Shown here piece after piece: positions 39,171-48,146 of a DNA stretch of 64,000 nt. How positions within the stretch are numbered: the first letter of the stretch is position 1; each line of letters begins with the position of its first letter. A program made the translations under genes and the position numbers. Below the pieces are notes generated by a model. It was not told the DNA's origin, did no database searches, and was given only the letters and a program-made list of their open reading frames with translations. The DNA is from Bacteroidales bacterium (GTDB lineage Bacteria; Bacteroidota; Bacteroidia; Bacteroidales; Marinilabiliaceae), in the NCBI GenBank assembly GCA_017539645.1, contig JAFYCM010000089.1, forward strand, positions 1 to 64,000, written 5' to 3'.

Positions 39171-40412
39171 TCAAATATTTTTTTCGTCCATCGCAAGTCC
39201 AGCCGACTGCATGTCGCGCCAGAACATCGGGTACGACTTCGACACAACATCGGGGTCGTCGATAGTTATGCCCATATCGGGGAGCGCGGCTACGGCTGGC
39301 ATAAAAGCCATTGCCATTCGATGGTCTTTATACGTATTTATAACCGGCTGATTGTCGGGCTCGGTGCGTTCTCCGCTCCACGACAGCGCATCTATATTAT
39401 TGGTACTTAGCACGTAGCCAAGTTTTCGCAATTCAGCTATGAGTGCACCAAGTCGGTCGGTTTCCTTTATCTTTAGGCTCTCAAGACCCGTAAAATTGAA
39501 TTTTACATCCATCAGACAGCATACCACAACAAACGTCTGAGCCAAGTCGGGCTGCGAACTAAAGTCGTAGGTAAAATGCGCAGTGGTATCTTTTGTCTTA
39601 TTTATAATTATGCCGTCGGCGCAAAATTCGGTTTTCACACCAAGATTTTCTGCAATGGTGCGCACCGCCGAATCGCCCTGCAAGCTCTCGCGCTCCAACC
39701 CAATGAGATGGAACTTGCATTGCGGACAGAGCGCCGCCATCTCGTACCAATACGAAGCCGCACTCCAATCTGCCTCAACTCTGTTTTGCACTGGCGTGTA
39801 GCGTCCTTCTGGAATATTTATGGTGTGGTCGTTCCATTCGCCCTGTACGCCGTAGCTCTTCATCGTAGCGAGCGTCATAGCTATGTATGGGCGCGAATTG
39901 ATTTTGCCTTCAAGTTCAATATATAGTCCGCCTTTTACCATTGGCGCTATCATCATCAATGCCGATATATATTGGCTACTTACGTTGCCCGGCAGCGTCA
40001 CTTTGCCGCCTTGTAGTTCTTTACCTACAATCTTGAGCGGCGGGAAGCCTTCGTTTTCTACGTATTGAATATCGGCGCCCAACGTGCGGAGAGCGTCAAC
40101 GAGCAATCCAATCGGGCGTTGCTTCATGCGCTCACTGCCCGTGATGATATGCTCGCCTGGTAGCAATGCCAAGTACGCCGTAAGGAAGCGCATCGATGTA
40201 CCTGCCGCGCCAACATCCACAAGCGAGCAATCGCTCTCGACGGCTTTTAGCATTACGCGTGTATCGTCGCTATCGGAAATATTTTCGGGTTTGTATGGGC
40301 TGTGGCACAACACGTTGATGAGCAACAAACGGTTGCTTATGCTCTTCGATGTCGGCAGTGTGATGTCGGCTGAACGAAACGCAGAACGACGCAATACATA
40401 TTGTTTCGCCAT
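39171..40412 (-). CDS. aroA: 3-phosphoshikimate 1-carboxyvinyltransferase (EPSP synthase)
   Basis: AroA joins shikimate-3-phosphate and phosphoenolpyruvate in the chorismate pathway. The 413-residue product has LPTSKSISNRLLL near the N-terminus, GAAGTSMRFLTAYLAL, RMKQRPIGLLVDALRTLGA, LPGNVSSQYISAL, IKETDRLGALIAELRKLG and YKDHRMAMAFMPAV: the substrate-binding Lys, Arg and Glu motifs in order. The usual SGS beside the first Lys reads TSK here. It starts 2 nt after the aroB stop, and the two genes act in the same pathway. Confidence 0.96.
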   Translation of the reverse strand: MAKQYVLRRSAFRSADITLPTSKSISNRLLLINVLCHSPYKPENISDSDDTRVMLKAVESDCSLVDVGAAGTSMRFLTAYLALLPGEHIITGSERMKQRPIGLLVDALRTLGADIQYVENEGFPPLKIVGKELQGGKVTLPGNVSSQYISALMMIAPMVKGGLYIELEGKINSRPYIAMTLATMKSYGVQGEWNDHTINIPEGRYTPVQNRVEADWSAASYWYEMAALCPQCKFHLIGLERESLQGDSAVRTIAENLGVKTEFCADGIIINKTKDTTAHFTYDFSSQPDLAQTFVVVCCLMDVKFNFTGLESLKIKETDRLGALIAELRKLGYVLSTNNIDALSWSGERTEPDNQPVINTYKDHRMAMAFMPAVAALPDMGITIDDPDVVSKSYPMFWRDMQSAGLAMDEKNI

Positions 40413-40414
40413 AC

Positions 40415-41488
40415 CTATTTACTATTTACGTTTATATAATTACGAAGCTCAGCCTCAATCTCGTTCGCCGGAATAATTTGGTCGATAATTATTTCGCCAA
40501 TGCGCGGCAGAAGCGTAAAGTTGATACCTCTCGAATCGTTTTTCTTGTCGTGCGTCATCAATTCGATGAGTTCGGGCAGGTCGTTTTCGGTGTAGCTAAA
40601 CTTGCCATAGCGTTTCTCTATTTCGGCAGCCACACGCTCGGCTTCGTTTCTGTCGAGTCCAACCTTTGCGGCACTCATACGTAGCTCGCAAACCATGCCG
40701 TATGCCACAGCATAACCATGCAAAATAGGCCGCTGATGGCGCATAGCAAAGGTCTCGAATGCATGACCGAATGTATGTCCGAAGTTCAGCGCCTTACGAA
40801 CGCCTTTCTCCTTCGGATCTTCTGTAACAAAGTAATTTTTTATACCTATCGACTCACCAACAAGCGTTTGCAGCACACCGAAGTCGGGTTTATCGAAGTC
40901 GAATGCGAGCAATTTTTCTAGCGACGCAGCGTCGTGTATCAGCGCGTGCTTGAGCATCTCGGCAAAACCCGAAAGCAGATTTGCCTTGTCGAGTGTCTTC
41001 AGGAAGTCGCTGCATATAAGTACCGATTTGGCTATCGAAAAAACGCCAATCTCGTTTTTCAATCCGCCAAGGTTCATGCCCGTCTTGCCACCAATCGACG
41101 CATCAACTTGCGCGAGAAGTGTTGTAGGTATATTTATAAACTCAATGCCTCGCTTGAATGTCGATGCGCAGAAACCGCCGAGGTCGCACGGCATGCCGCC
41201 GCCTATATTTATAAGTAGCGAACGACGGTTTGCCCCATGTTCGCTTAGGAAATTCCAAATTTGGAGCGCCGATTCGTAATTCTTATAGTCATCGCCTTGA
41301 CGAATCTCTATCACATTTGAATCAGAGAGCTTTTCTACTCCACGAACCAAGTCGTAGCAGAACTTGCGCGAACCTTGGTCCACAACAATGAATATTTGTT
41401 TTGCATCATAGTCGGCTACGAGACACGACAAATCGGCGCGCAGGTCATCAGTACCTACGACATTACATTTTTTTGCTATTGAATACAT
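40415..41488 (-). CDS. aroB: 3-dehydroquinate synthase
   Basis: AroB cyclises DAHP to 3-dehydroquinate, the second step of the shikimate pathway, using NAD and a metal ion. The 357-residue protein has INIGGGMPCDLGGFCAS, NIPTTLLAQVDASIGGKTG, the metal-binding AEMLKHALI and LNFGHTFGHAFE, and LHGYAVAYGM. Family residues look complete. It precedes aroA by 2 nt and follows the MORN-type gene by 20 nt. Confidence 0.96.
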   Translation of the reverse strand: MYSIAKKCNVVGTDDLRADLSCLVADYDAKQIFIVVDQGSRKFCYDLVRGVEKLSDSNVIEIRQGDDYKNYESALQIWNFLSEHGANRRSLLINIGGGMPCDLGGFCASTFKRGIEFINIPTTLLAQVDASIGGKTGMNLGGLKNEIGVFSIAKSVLICSDFLKTLDKANLLSGFAEMLKHALIHDAASLEKLLAFDFDKPDFGVLQTLVGESIGIKNYFVTEDPKEKGVRKALNFGHTFGHAFETFAMRHQRPILHGYAVAYGMVCELRMSAAKVGLDRNEAERVAAEIEKRYGKFSYTENDLPELIELMTHDKKNDSRGINFTLLPRIGEIIIDQIIPANEIEAELRNYINVNSK

Positions 41489-41508
41489 ATTGAGTTGTTG
41501 TCTATTCC

Positions 41509-42267
41509 TTACTTCACGCCTTTCTTCTCGCCATTCACGTAGATTTCGGTGCGTATAAGTTTCTTTTGGTTATTATATATATACCACTCGCCATTTTTCA
41601 ACTCGCCATCCACGAAATCGCCCTTTCTGTCGGGACGACCATCAAGGTAGTAAAGCGTGAACTTACCCGTTCCCTTGAATCCTGCGTTACCATCGACGGG
41701 AGCGGTGGGGGCATCAATATCTTTAGCGCCACTGAATTTGCCGCCTTCGTCATACATACGCTCTGCAGTCTTTACGCCGTTGGAGTTGTATATCGATAGC
41801 GTGCCAGTAATCTTGCCGCCTTTCCACGTGCCGTCGTACATAGTCTTACCGTTGTCGTGGTAGTATACTTGATGTCCTTCACGTTTTCCGCGGCGGTTAT
41901 AGTTGAATTTGCAATATGGATTTCCATTTTCATAGTTACGTTCATAAGCGCCTTCCCAGTGGTCGACATTCCATATGCCATGCTCTTGCACAACACCATT
42001 TTCGTAGTAGAATGTTGCCTCGCCCTGAGCCATTCCAGCTGTGTAGGTTACCTTCGATACACAAATGCCCTTCGCATTAGTGGTGGTCCACACACCGTTT
42101 TTTTTGCCATCTACATATTCACCCACCATCACTGAGCCGTTTTTGTCTTCCTCGCGCCATTGACCAGTCTTCAAGCCCTCCGCGGTCTTCTGGTTCAACT
42201 CCTGCGCCGCCGCCATGCTCGTCAACGTTATCAATAATAGTATGGTGTTCAGTAGAAACTTCATCAT
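41509..42267 (-). CDS. Secreted MORN-type repeat protein
   Basis: The 252-residue product has a signal peptide (FLLNTILLLITLTSMAAA). At least seven short MORN-2/YwqK-like repeats follow, of the form G-x-W/Y...Y...G...G (GQWREEDKNGSVMVGEYVDG, GVWTTTNAKG, GEATFYYENG, GHQVYYHDNG, GTWKGGKITG, GEWYIYNN). Such repeats form beta-hairpins and often mediate binding. No catalytic domain is visible. The gene lies 20 nt upstream of aroB and is probably cotranscribed, with no obvious functional link. Confidence 0.85.
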   Translation of the reverse strand: MMKFLLNTILLLITLTSMAAAQELNQKTAEGLKTGQWREEDKNGSVMVGEYVDGKKNGVWTTTNAKGICVSKVTYTAGMAQGEATFYYENGVVQEHGIWNVDHWEGAYERNYENGNPYCKFNYNRRGKREGHQVYYHDNGKTMYDGTWKGGKITGTLSIYNSNGVKTAERMYDEGGKFSGAKDIDAPTAPVDGNAGFKGTGKFTLYYLDGRPDRKGDFVDGELKNGEWYIYNNQKKLIRTEIYVNGEKKGVK

Positions 42268-42503
42268 TTTACATTTGACGCCTAATTTACTGAACTTTAC
42301 ACATAAAGTTCAAATCATTGTAAAGATTTGTTATTTTATACTTCGCCGTAGTCATAAATATTGGCACAAATATCAGTTATAAAAAGTAGGCATAAATATC
42401 AGCAAATCAACATAATACATTTCTATTTACACGCTTATTTCTTCATTCTTATGATATGTACAAGCGCCATAAATAGTTATACGCAAAAACCACATCAACA
42501 AAT

Positions 42504-42511
42504 TATCTTTG
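42504..42511 (+). promoter_or_regulatory. -7 box placing transcription start at the methyltransferase ATG
   Basis: TATCTTTG matches TAnnTTTG and ends only 4 nt before the ATG at 42516. If used, the transcript would begin at or within a few bases of the start codon. No -33 element is evident. Confidence 0.4.
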
Positions 42512-42515
42512 CGCC

Positions 42516-43391
42516 ATGATAGTAGATTTTGGTAAAGATTACGAGCTTATAGACACAGGCGATTTCGAGAAACTCGAGCGCTTTGGTCAGTACATATTAC
42601 GCCGCCCCGAACCGCAAGCCATCTGGCCCAAGGCTCTGTCCGACAGTGAATGGCAACGCGCCGATGCGTGGTTTGAACTCAACGAAGAGGCCACCAACAA
42701 AAGCGACCGCGGCACTTGGCATGTGCGCAAAGGCATGTCCGACAAGTGGTTCATCTCATACTCTCACGGCAACATGAAACTTACGTTTCGCTTGGGTATG
42801 ACTTCGTTCAAGCACGTCGGACTATTCCCCGAGCAAGCCAACAATTGGGATTATATCTACGATCATTTGAATGGCAAGATTGAAAATCCCGAAGTTCTCA
42901 ACCTCTTTGCCTACACTGGCGGAGCAACATTAGCTGCCAAAGCCGCTGGCGCCGACGTCACTCACCTCGACGCTGTAAAACAAGTTGTCAATTGGGCACA
43001 CGACAACATGGATGCCTCGCACCTCGACAATGTTCGTTGGATGGTCGAAGATGCCATGACATACGTAGAACGCGCTGCACGCCGAGGCAAACGCTATCAC
43101 GCCATAATACTCGACCCTCCCGCTTACGGACGCGGACCGAAAGGCGAGAAATGGATTTTCGAAGAGGCTATCGCTCCTTTGATGAAAGCTTGCAGCCAAT
43201 TGCTCTACCCTACTGGCGGAATGGTAATTCTGAACCTTTACTCAATGGGTTTCTCGCCGCTCGTTGCAGAAAACTTGCTACATTGCTATTTCCCGCAAGC
43301 CAAAGGCATCGAGTGCGACACACTGAGTTTTCGCGATAGAGCAGGACGCACTCTGCCATTGAGCGTTTTTGCAAGGTTTTCTACGCTATAA
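42516..43391 (+). CDS. Class I SAM-dependent methyltransferase (RlmI/RlmK-like)
   Basis: The 291-residue enzyme has a Rossmann methyltransferase core: VLNLFAYTGGATLAAKAAGA (motif I, about residues 125-144), VTHLDAVKQVVNWAHDN, and ILDPPAYGRGPKGEKWIFEE, the NPPY-like catalytic motif used by base-modifying enzymes. The architecture resembles the 23S rRNA cytosine-C5 methyltransferase group (RlmI), but without a clear N-terminal PUA domain; residues 1-100 are specific to this subgroup. An RNA target is likely and the exact site unknown. A leader seems almost absent (see the box at 42504). Confidence 0.88.
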   Translation: MIVDFGKDYELIDTGDFEKLERFGQYILRRPEPQAIWPKALSDSEWQRADAWFELNEEATNKSDRGTWHVRKGMSDKWFISYSHGNMKLTFRLGMTSFKHVGLFPEQANNWDYIYDHLNGKIENPEVLNLFAYTGGATLAAKAAGADVTHLDAVKQVVNWAHDNMDASHLDNVRWMVEDAMTYVERAARRGKRYHAIILDPPAYGRGPKGEKWIFEEAIAPLMKACSQLLYPTGGMVILNLYSMGFSPLVAENLLHCYFPQAKGIECDTLSFRDRAGRTLPLSVFARFSTL

Positions 43392-43411
43392 ACATTAACA
43401 TTTTATAACAC

Positions 43412-43443
43412 ATGACATATTGTTCAAGCTACGAATATGTCAT
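43412..43443. promoter_or_regulatory. Perfect 10-bp inverted repeat within the tRNA-fMet promoter
   Basis: ATGACATATT and AATATGTCAT are perfect complements 12 nt apart. They lie 20 nt after the methyltransferase stop and overlap both elements of the predicted tRNA promoter. It could be an operator or a weak terminator. Confidence 0.5.
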
Positions 43444-43450
43444 AATTTTG
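43420..43450 (+). promoter_or_regulatory. Promoter of the initiator tRNA gene
   Basis: TTG at 43420-43422 and TAATTTTG at 43443-43450 are separated by 20 nt, fitting the Bacteroidota consensus, about 48 nt before the tRNA. Confidence 0.55.
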
Positions 43451-43498
43451 CAAACGCAATTGAGACGAAACGATTCGCAAGAATCTTCAACAATACAT

Positions 43499-43570
<72 letters not shown>

Positions 43571-43575
43571 CTACA

Positions 43576-43608
43576 ACCGAAAAATCCGAAAAGATTTTTC
43601 GGTTTTTT
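43576..43608 (+). terminator. Terminator after tRNA-fMet
   Basis: The stem ACCGAAAAATC / GATTTTTCGGT, with a 6-nt loop and a trailing T run, directly follows the tRNA. Confidence 0.85.
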
Positions 43609-43781
43609 GTTTTTATACGTACATAGTTACGCACTACGAACGACCAAATACAAGTCACGAGAATTACGTCTCTGCAACATCTAATCTGCGCCATCGAAGC
43701 CTTCTGTGCGAGAATTCACATGCAGAACGAATGCACTCGTATAGCTCCGTTCAATTCTTGTATTTCAACAAGCAAACAGTA

Positions 43782-44522
43782 TTATTTTTCCGACGGGAAG
43801 AGCTTATTCACCTCAAGAAGTGCAGCGTATGCAGCATTCTGTTCAGCCTGTTTTTTCGTTTTTCCTTCGCCAAACGACACATTGTTATCATCAACGATAA
43901 CTTCAGAACTGAATGTTGGCACTTTGCTATCTTCCGACGCAACGATTTGCGTATTGAACCTCACCGCAACGTGCTGATGCTGCCCCCATTCCAATAGGCG
44001 CGACTTGTAGTTTTCTTCGCTACTGCCACTTTGGAACTTACTTATACATTCATCACTTGCGATATGCTTGCGCACAAATCGGCGTGCAGCGCGCAAACCG
44101 CCATCGAGATAGATAGCCGCAACAAAAGCCTCCAAAGCATCGCCTGGAAGGTGCGTATTTGAGATATTATGCGACGCTTTGTAGTGTATTTTTCGGCAAA
44201 ACGACAACGTCTTAGCAACGTTATTCAAGTGCTTACGACTAACAATCATAGCGCGCAAACTTGTAAGTTGACCTTCATTAGCATTGGGCATCTTTTCGTA
44301 GAGAATTTCAGCCACAATCATGTCTAATATAGCATCGCCAAGATACTCTAAGCGTTCATTGTTTTTTATGTGTTTATGATGCGCCGCAGAACGGTGTGTA
44401 AATGCGGTCTCGTACAGCGATAGATTACGTGGCAAGTAGCCTGCTGTACGACACACAAAAAAGAAAAACTTCCTTCCCTCTGGGGAAAGAAGTCTTGTAA
44501 TGTCTGAGAAACAGAATTTCAA
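43782..44522 (-). CDS. rnc: Ribonuclease III
   Basis: RNase III cuts double-stranded RNA, including rRNA precursors. The 246-residue protein has the catalytic domain with NERLEYLGDAILDMIV and GDALEAFVAAIYLDGG (metal-binding Asp/Glu residues present). A C-terminal double-stranded RNA-binding domain follows (NYKSRLLEWGQ through KTKKQAEQNAAYAALLEV). The only usable start in frame is TTG at 44522, placed 3 nt after the fabF stop codon; there is an in-frame stop just before it and no ATG before the catalytic core. The order acpP-fabF-rnc is a common Bacteroidota arrangement. Confidence 0.95.
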   Translation of the reverse strand: MKFCFSDITRLLSPEGRKFFFFVCRTAGYLPRNLSLYETAFTHRSAAHHKHIKNNERLEYLGDAILDMIVAEILYEKMPNANEGQLTSLRAMIVSRKHLNNVAKTLSFCRKIHYKASHNISNTHLPGDALEAFVAAIYLDGGLRAARRFVRKHIASDECISKFQSGSSEENYKSRLLEWGQHQHVAVRFNTQIVASEDSKVPTFSSEVIVDDNNVSFGEGKTKKQAEQNAAYAALLEVNKLFPSEK

Positions 44523-44525
44523 ATT

Positions 44526-45773
44526 TTATAGTGCTTTGAAGATTACAGTTGAGTTGTGACCGCCGAAACCAAAGGTATTCGACAGAGCAACCTTTACATC
44601 TCTCTTTTGCATCTTGTTGAACGTGAAGTTCAACTTATTATCTATTTCTGGATCATCTTCGAAATGGTTGATAGTTGGAGGAACTATGCCATTTTCAATT
44701 GCTTTTACGCAAACGATAGCTTCGAGAGCACCCGTTGCACCGAGCAAGTGACCAGTCATCGACTTAGTAGAGCTAATATTTAATTTATAAGCACTTTCGC
44801 CGAAGACTTTCAAAATAGCCTTCACCTCACCTTTATCGCCCATAGGAGTAGACGTGCCGTGAACGTTGATATAATCAACATCTTCAGGCTTCAAATTAGC
44901 ATCTTTGAGTGCTGCTGCCATCACACGTGCTGCGCCATCGCCTTCTGGGTGTGGAGCTGTCAAGTGATATGCATCGCCCGAGAATGCGCCGCCTACCATC
45001 TCACAATAGATATGAGCGCCACGTTTCTTCGCGTGTTCATACTCTTCGAGAATCAAGCAAGCACCACCCTCACCCATCACGAAACCATCGCGACCTTTGT
45101 CGAATGGACGAGAAGCCGTCTTAGGATCATCGTTGCGGGTTGAAAGAGCTTTCATCGAGGTAAAGCCACCTACGCCAGGCTCTGCCAAAGCTGCCTCAGA
45201 ACCACCACTGACAATAATATCAGCGCGACCGAGACGAATTTGGTCGAGTGCCGTTGCGATAGCATTCGTCGACGAAGCACAAGCTGCTATGGTACCAAAG
45301 TTTGGACCACCAAAACCATAACGGATTGAGATATAGCCAGGAGCTATGTCGGCAATCATTTTCGGAATGAAGAAAGGATTGAAACGTGGTGTTCCATCAC
45401 CTTCACAAAATTCACGAACGCCATCATAAATAGTTTTGATACCGCCAATTCCAGCACCCCAAATAACACCTATTTGGTTTTTGTCTTCTACTTCTAAATC
45501 GAGCTTCGAATCTTTCACAGCCTCATCTGCTGCAACCACAGCATACTGAGTGAAGAGGTCAATTTTGCGAGCCTCTTTTACATCGAAGTACTTCGAAGGA
45601 TCGTAGCCTTTTACCTCACAAGCGAAAGACGTTTTGAATTTGGAGGCATCAAAGCGCGTAATTGGCCCTGCACCACTAACTCCTTTTACAAGGTTTTCCC
45701 ATGTTGTGGGAACATCATTTCCCAAAGGGGTAATCGCACCTATACCGGTAACTACTACTCTTCTTAACTCCAT
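44526..45773 (-). CDS. fabF: 3-oxoacyl-ACP synthase II (FabF)
   Basis: FabF elongates fatty acids by condensing malonyl-ACP with acyl-ACP. The 415-residue product has the active-site Cys in TIAACASSTNAI, the first catalytic His in NVHGTSTPMGD, the conserved Lys and second His in STKSMTGHLLGATGALEA, and the closing NTFGFGGHNS motif. Length and motifs are normal. It lies 26 nt after acpP, whose product carries its substrate. Confidence 0.97.
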   Translation of the reverse strand: MELRRVVVTGIGAITPLGNDVPTTWENLVKGVSGAGPITRFDASKFKTSFACEVKGYDPSKYFDVKEARKIDLFTQYAVVAADEAVKDSKLDLEVEDKNQIGVIWGAGIGGIKTIYDGVREFCEGDGTPRFNPFFIPKMIADIAPGYISIRYGFGGPNFGTIAACASSTNAIATALDQIRLGRADIIVSGGSEAALAEPGVGGFTSMKALSTRNDDPKTASRPFDKGRDGFVMGEGGACLILEEYEHAKKRGAHIYCEMVGGAFSGDAYHLTAPHPEGDGAARVMAAALKDANLKPEDVDYINVHGTSTPMGDKGEVKAILKVFGESAYKLNISSTKSMTGHLLGATGALEAIVCVKAIENGIVPPTINHFEDDPEIDNKLNFTFNKMQKRDVKVALSNTFGFGGHNSTVIFKAL

Positions 45774-45799
45774 GTTTTACGGATTCGTCTGTATATTAA

Positions 45800-46036
45800 T
45801 TATTTTGCGTTATTCTCAATGTATGAGATAGCGTCACCAACGGTGTTGATTTTTGCAGACTCGTCGTCAGGAATAGTAATATTGAATTGTTTTTCGAATT
45901 CCATGATTAACTCAACAGTGTCGAGAGAATCTGCGCCAAGATCGTTTGTGAAGCTTGCTTCTGGAGTTACTTGGTCTGCTGAGATACCCAATTTGTCTAC
46001 TATAATTGCTGTTACTTTTTCTGCAATTTCTGACAT
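45800..46036 (-). CDS. acpP: Acyl carrier protein
   Basis: AcpP carries growing acyl chains on a phosphopantetheine arm. The 78-residue acidic protein has the attachment motif [15 protein letters not shown] with the modified Ser at about residue 37. It is first in the acpP-fabF-rnc operon and divergent from purN, with the shared intergenic region 46037-46218. Confidence 0.98.
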   Translation of the reverse strand: MSEIAEKVTAIIVDKLGISADQVTPEASFTNDLGADSLDTVELIMEFEKQFNITIPDDESAKINTVGDAISYIENNAK

Positions 46037-46103
46037 GGTTTTTTACGTTTAAGGTTATTAATACTTTATTTTCTGCTTAGAAACTTATTTTCTAAAAACA
46101 GCG

Positions 46104-46135
46104 CAAAGTAAATACTTAGAAAATTGTTTTTCAAA
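46104..46135 (-). promoter_or_regulatory. Promoter of the acpP-fabF-rnc operon
   Basis: On the minus strand, TTTG (46135-46132) is followed after 20 nt by TTACTTTG (46111-46104), one mismatch from TAnnTTTG. The leader to acpP would be about 60 nt. Confidence 0.4.
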
Positions 46136-46176
46136 TATAAGTGCTCTTTTTTGCAGACTTTTGACTTGCTTTAGTA

Positions 46177-46184
46177 TAATTTTG
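46177..46184 (+). promoter_or_regulatory. -7 box of the purN promoter
   Basis: TAATTTTG matches the consensus. TTTG elements upstream lie at 13 and 23 nt spacing, neither ideal. The leader to the TTG start would be about 30 nt. Confidence 0.4.
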
Positions 46185-46218
46185 CTTATGTATCAAACTG
46201 TTATAAAACCGTCTGAAA

Positions 46219-46794
46219 TTGAAATACATAGCTATTTTCGCCTCTGGCGATGGCTCTAATGCCGAGAATATTGTTAACTATTTTTCAACTTCGAACCGCA
46301 TTCGCGTGGGGGCTATCCTATGTAATAATGCCAATGCATACGTAGTGGAACGCGCTAAAAAGTTGGGCGTTCAATGCTTCGTTTTTAGCAAACAACAGTT
46401 AAATGAAACGGGCGAAGTGACGGCATACCTGCACCGCAATAACATTTCTTTTATAGTTTTGGCGGGATTTCTTTGGCTTCTTCCGCAAGACATCACCGCG
46501 AAATACGACCATCGCATTCTAAACATTCACCCTTCGCTTTTGCCTAAGTATGGCGGGAAAGGTATGTATGGCAGCAAGGTTCACCAAGCAGTGATTGATG
46601 CTGGCGATGTAGTAAGCGGCATAACTATACATAGAGTGAACGAATATTATGATGAAGGCGGCATTGTTTGCCAAAAGATGTGTACAGTTGAACCAACAGA
46701 CACAGCAGAGTCGTTGGCGGCTAAAGTGCATGCGCTCGAATATGAGTGGTATCCTAAAGTGATTGAAAATGAGGTTATAAATAATACATTATAG
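46219..46794 (+). CDS. purN: Phosphoribosylglycinamide formyltransferase
   Basis: PurN transfers a formyl group from 10-formyl-THF to GAR in purine synthesis. The 191-residue product has IAIFASGDGSNAENI at the start, ILNIHPSLLPKYGGKGMYG with the catalytic Asn/His region, and a VSGITIHRVNEYYDEGGIV segment with the conserved Asp/Glu. The start must be non-ATG: there is an in-frame TAA at 46204-46206 and the family N-terminus aligns to TTG at 46219. It is followed 1 nt later by a nucleoside transporter gene, consistent with a purine-supply operon. Confidence 0.95.
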   Translation: MKYIAIFASGDGSNAENIVNYFSTSNRIRVGAILCNNANAYVVERAKKLGVQCFVFSKQQLNETGEVTAYLHRNNISFIVLAGFLWLLPQDITAKYDHRILNIHPSLLPKYGGKGMYGSKVHQAVIDAGDVVSGITIHRVNEYYDEGGIVCQKMCTVEPTDTAESLAAKVHALEYEWYPKVIENEVINNTL

Positions 46795-46795
46795 T

Positions 46796-48061
46796 ATGAA
46801 TATAAAATTGCGTCTAATAGTTATGAACTTCCTACAATTTGCAGTGTGGGGAGCATATTTGACATCGATGGGAGGTTTCCTTTCGTCGATTGGAATTGGT
46901 AGTAATATTGGTTGGTTTTATTCGATACAGGGGGTTGTGTCGATATTTATGCCAGCCATAATAGGTATAATAGCCGATCGTTGGGTTGAGGCGCAAAGGC
47001 TTATGGCCATTTGCCACGCGATAGCGGCTGCGGCAATGGGCTATGTGGGCTACATAGCTATGAATGGCGGCGTGACGTTCGCCGATATTTTCCCATTCTA
47101 CACTTTGAGTGTTGCATTCTATATGCCTACGCTTGCACTGTCTAACTCAGTATCGTATAACGCGTTGGAGATTGCACATCTTGATACCATCACGGCATTC
47201 CCGCCCATTCGCGTGTTTGGCACGGTTGGTTTCATAGTATCTATGTGGATAGTCGATTTAGTTGGCGTTCAGCATAGCTACGAACAATTCTTCGTGTCGG
47301 CAGGTTGGGAAGTTTTGCTCGTTGCATACGCACTGACGTTGCCACATTGCACCATAAAGAAAGATGCTTCGCACAAAGATTTGATTGATGCTTTCGGCTT
47401 GCGTGCATTCAAACTCTTCAAGGAGGGTCGCATAGCTACGTTCTTCATCTTCTCGATGCTTTTGGGCGTTTGCCTACAGATTACAAATGGCTACGCAAAC
47501 ACTTTCATAAGTAGTTTCGAAGCCGACGAGGCTTTCAAAGGTTCGTTCTTCGTGGAGCACGCCAATATTTTGATTTCGCTCTCGCAACTTTCTGAGACGT
47601 TCTGCATACTACTTATACCATTCTTTATGAAACATTTTGGTATAAAGCGAGTTATGCTGATAGCAATGTTTGCTTGGGTGCTGCGCTACGGATTTTTCGC
47701 CATCGGTTACCCTGTGATGCCAGGCATAATATGGCTAACTCTCTCAATGATTGTCTACGGCGTAGCGTTCGATTTCTTCAATATTTCGGGTTCGCTATTT
47801 ATAGATAACTACACCGACAGTTCTATTCGTTCGAGCGCGCAAGGCTTGTTCTTCCTATTTACCAATGGTTTGGGCGCTTCTCTTGGTATGATAGTAGCAC
47901 AAGCCGTAGTGAACTACGCTACCGAAAACGTCAACGGCTTAACGGTTGGTGATTGGCCATGGATTTGGATGGTATTTTCCGCATACGCACTGACGCTTTG
48001 CGTTCTTTTCACCATTCTCTTCAAGTTCGACGACAAAGTCGAAAGCAAGACGCAACAATAA
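46796..48061 (+). CDS. Nucleoside transporter of the NupG-type MFS family
   Basis: This is a predicted inner-membrane nucleoside:proton symporter. The 421-residue protein is strongly hydrophobic with about 12 membrane helices. Its start (IKLRLIVMNFLQFAVWGAYLT) and the GWFYSIQGVVSIFMPAIIGIIADRW segment, read as two adjoining parts, are characteristic of the NupG/nucleoside:H+ symporter group. NISGSLFIDNYTDSSIRSSAQG is a further family motif. It is coupled to purN by a 1-nt gap, linking salvage with synthesis, and a strong terminator follows. Confidence 0.92.
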   Translation: MNIKLRLIVMNFLQFAVWGAYLTSMGGFLSSIGIGSNIGWFYSIQGVVSIFMPAIIGIIADRWVEAQRLMAICHAIAAAAMGYVGYIAMNGGVTFADIFPFYTLSVAFYMPTLALSNSVSYNALEIAHLDTITAFPPIRVFGTVGFIVSMWIVDLVGVQHSYEQFFVSAGWEVLLVAYALTLPHCTIKKDASHKDLIDAFGLRAFKLFKEGRIATFFIFSMLLGVCLQITNGYANTFISSFEADEAFKGSFFVEHANILISLSQLSETFCILLIPFFMKHFGIKRVMLIAMFAWVLRYGFFAIGYPVMPGIIWLTLSMIVYGVAFDFFNISGSLFIDNYTDSSIRSSAQGLFFLFTNGLGASLGMIVAQAVVNYATENVNGLTVGDWPWIWMVFSAYALTLCVLFTILFKFDDKVESKTQQ

Positions 48062-48084
48062 GCATACATATATATGTATATACA

Positions 48085-48122
48085 AACCCCGCTGCATGTA
48101 GATCATACGGCGGGGTTTTAGT
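48085..48122 (+). terminator. Terminator of the purN-transporter operon (possibly bidirectional)
   Basis: The stem AACCCCGC / GCGGGGTT surrounds a 17-nt loop and is followed by TTAGTTT. It lies between convergent genes and could serve both. Confidence 0.8.
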
Positions 48123-48146
48123 TTGTTAGCGCACGAGCTTCAATAC

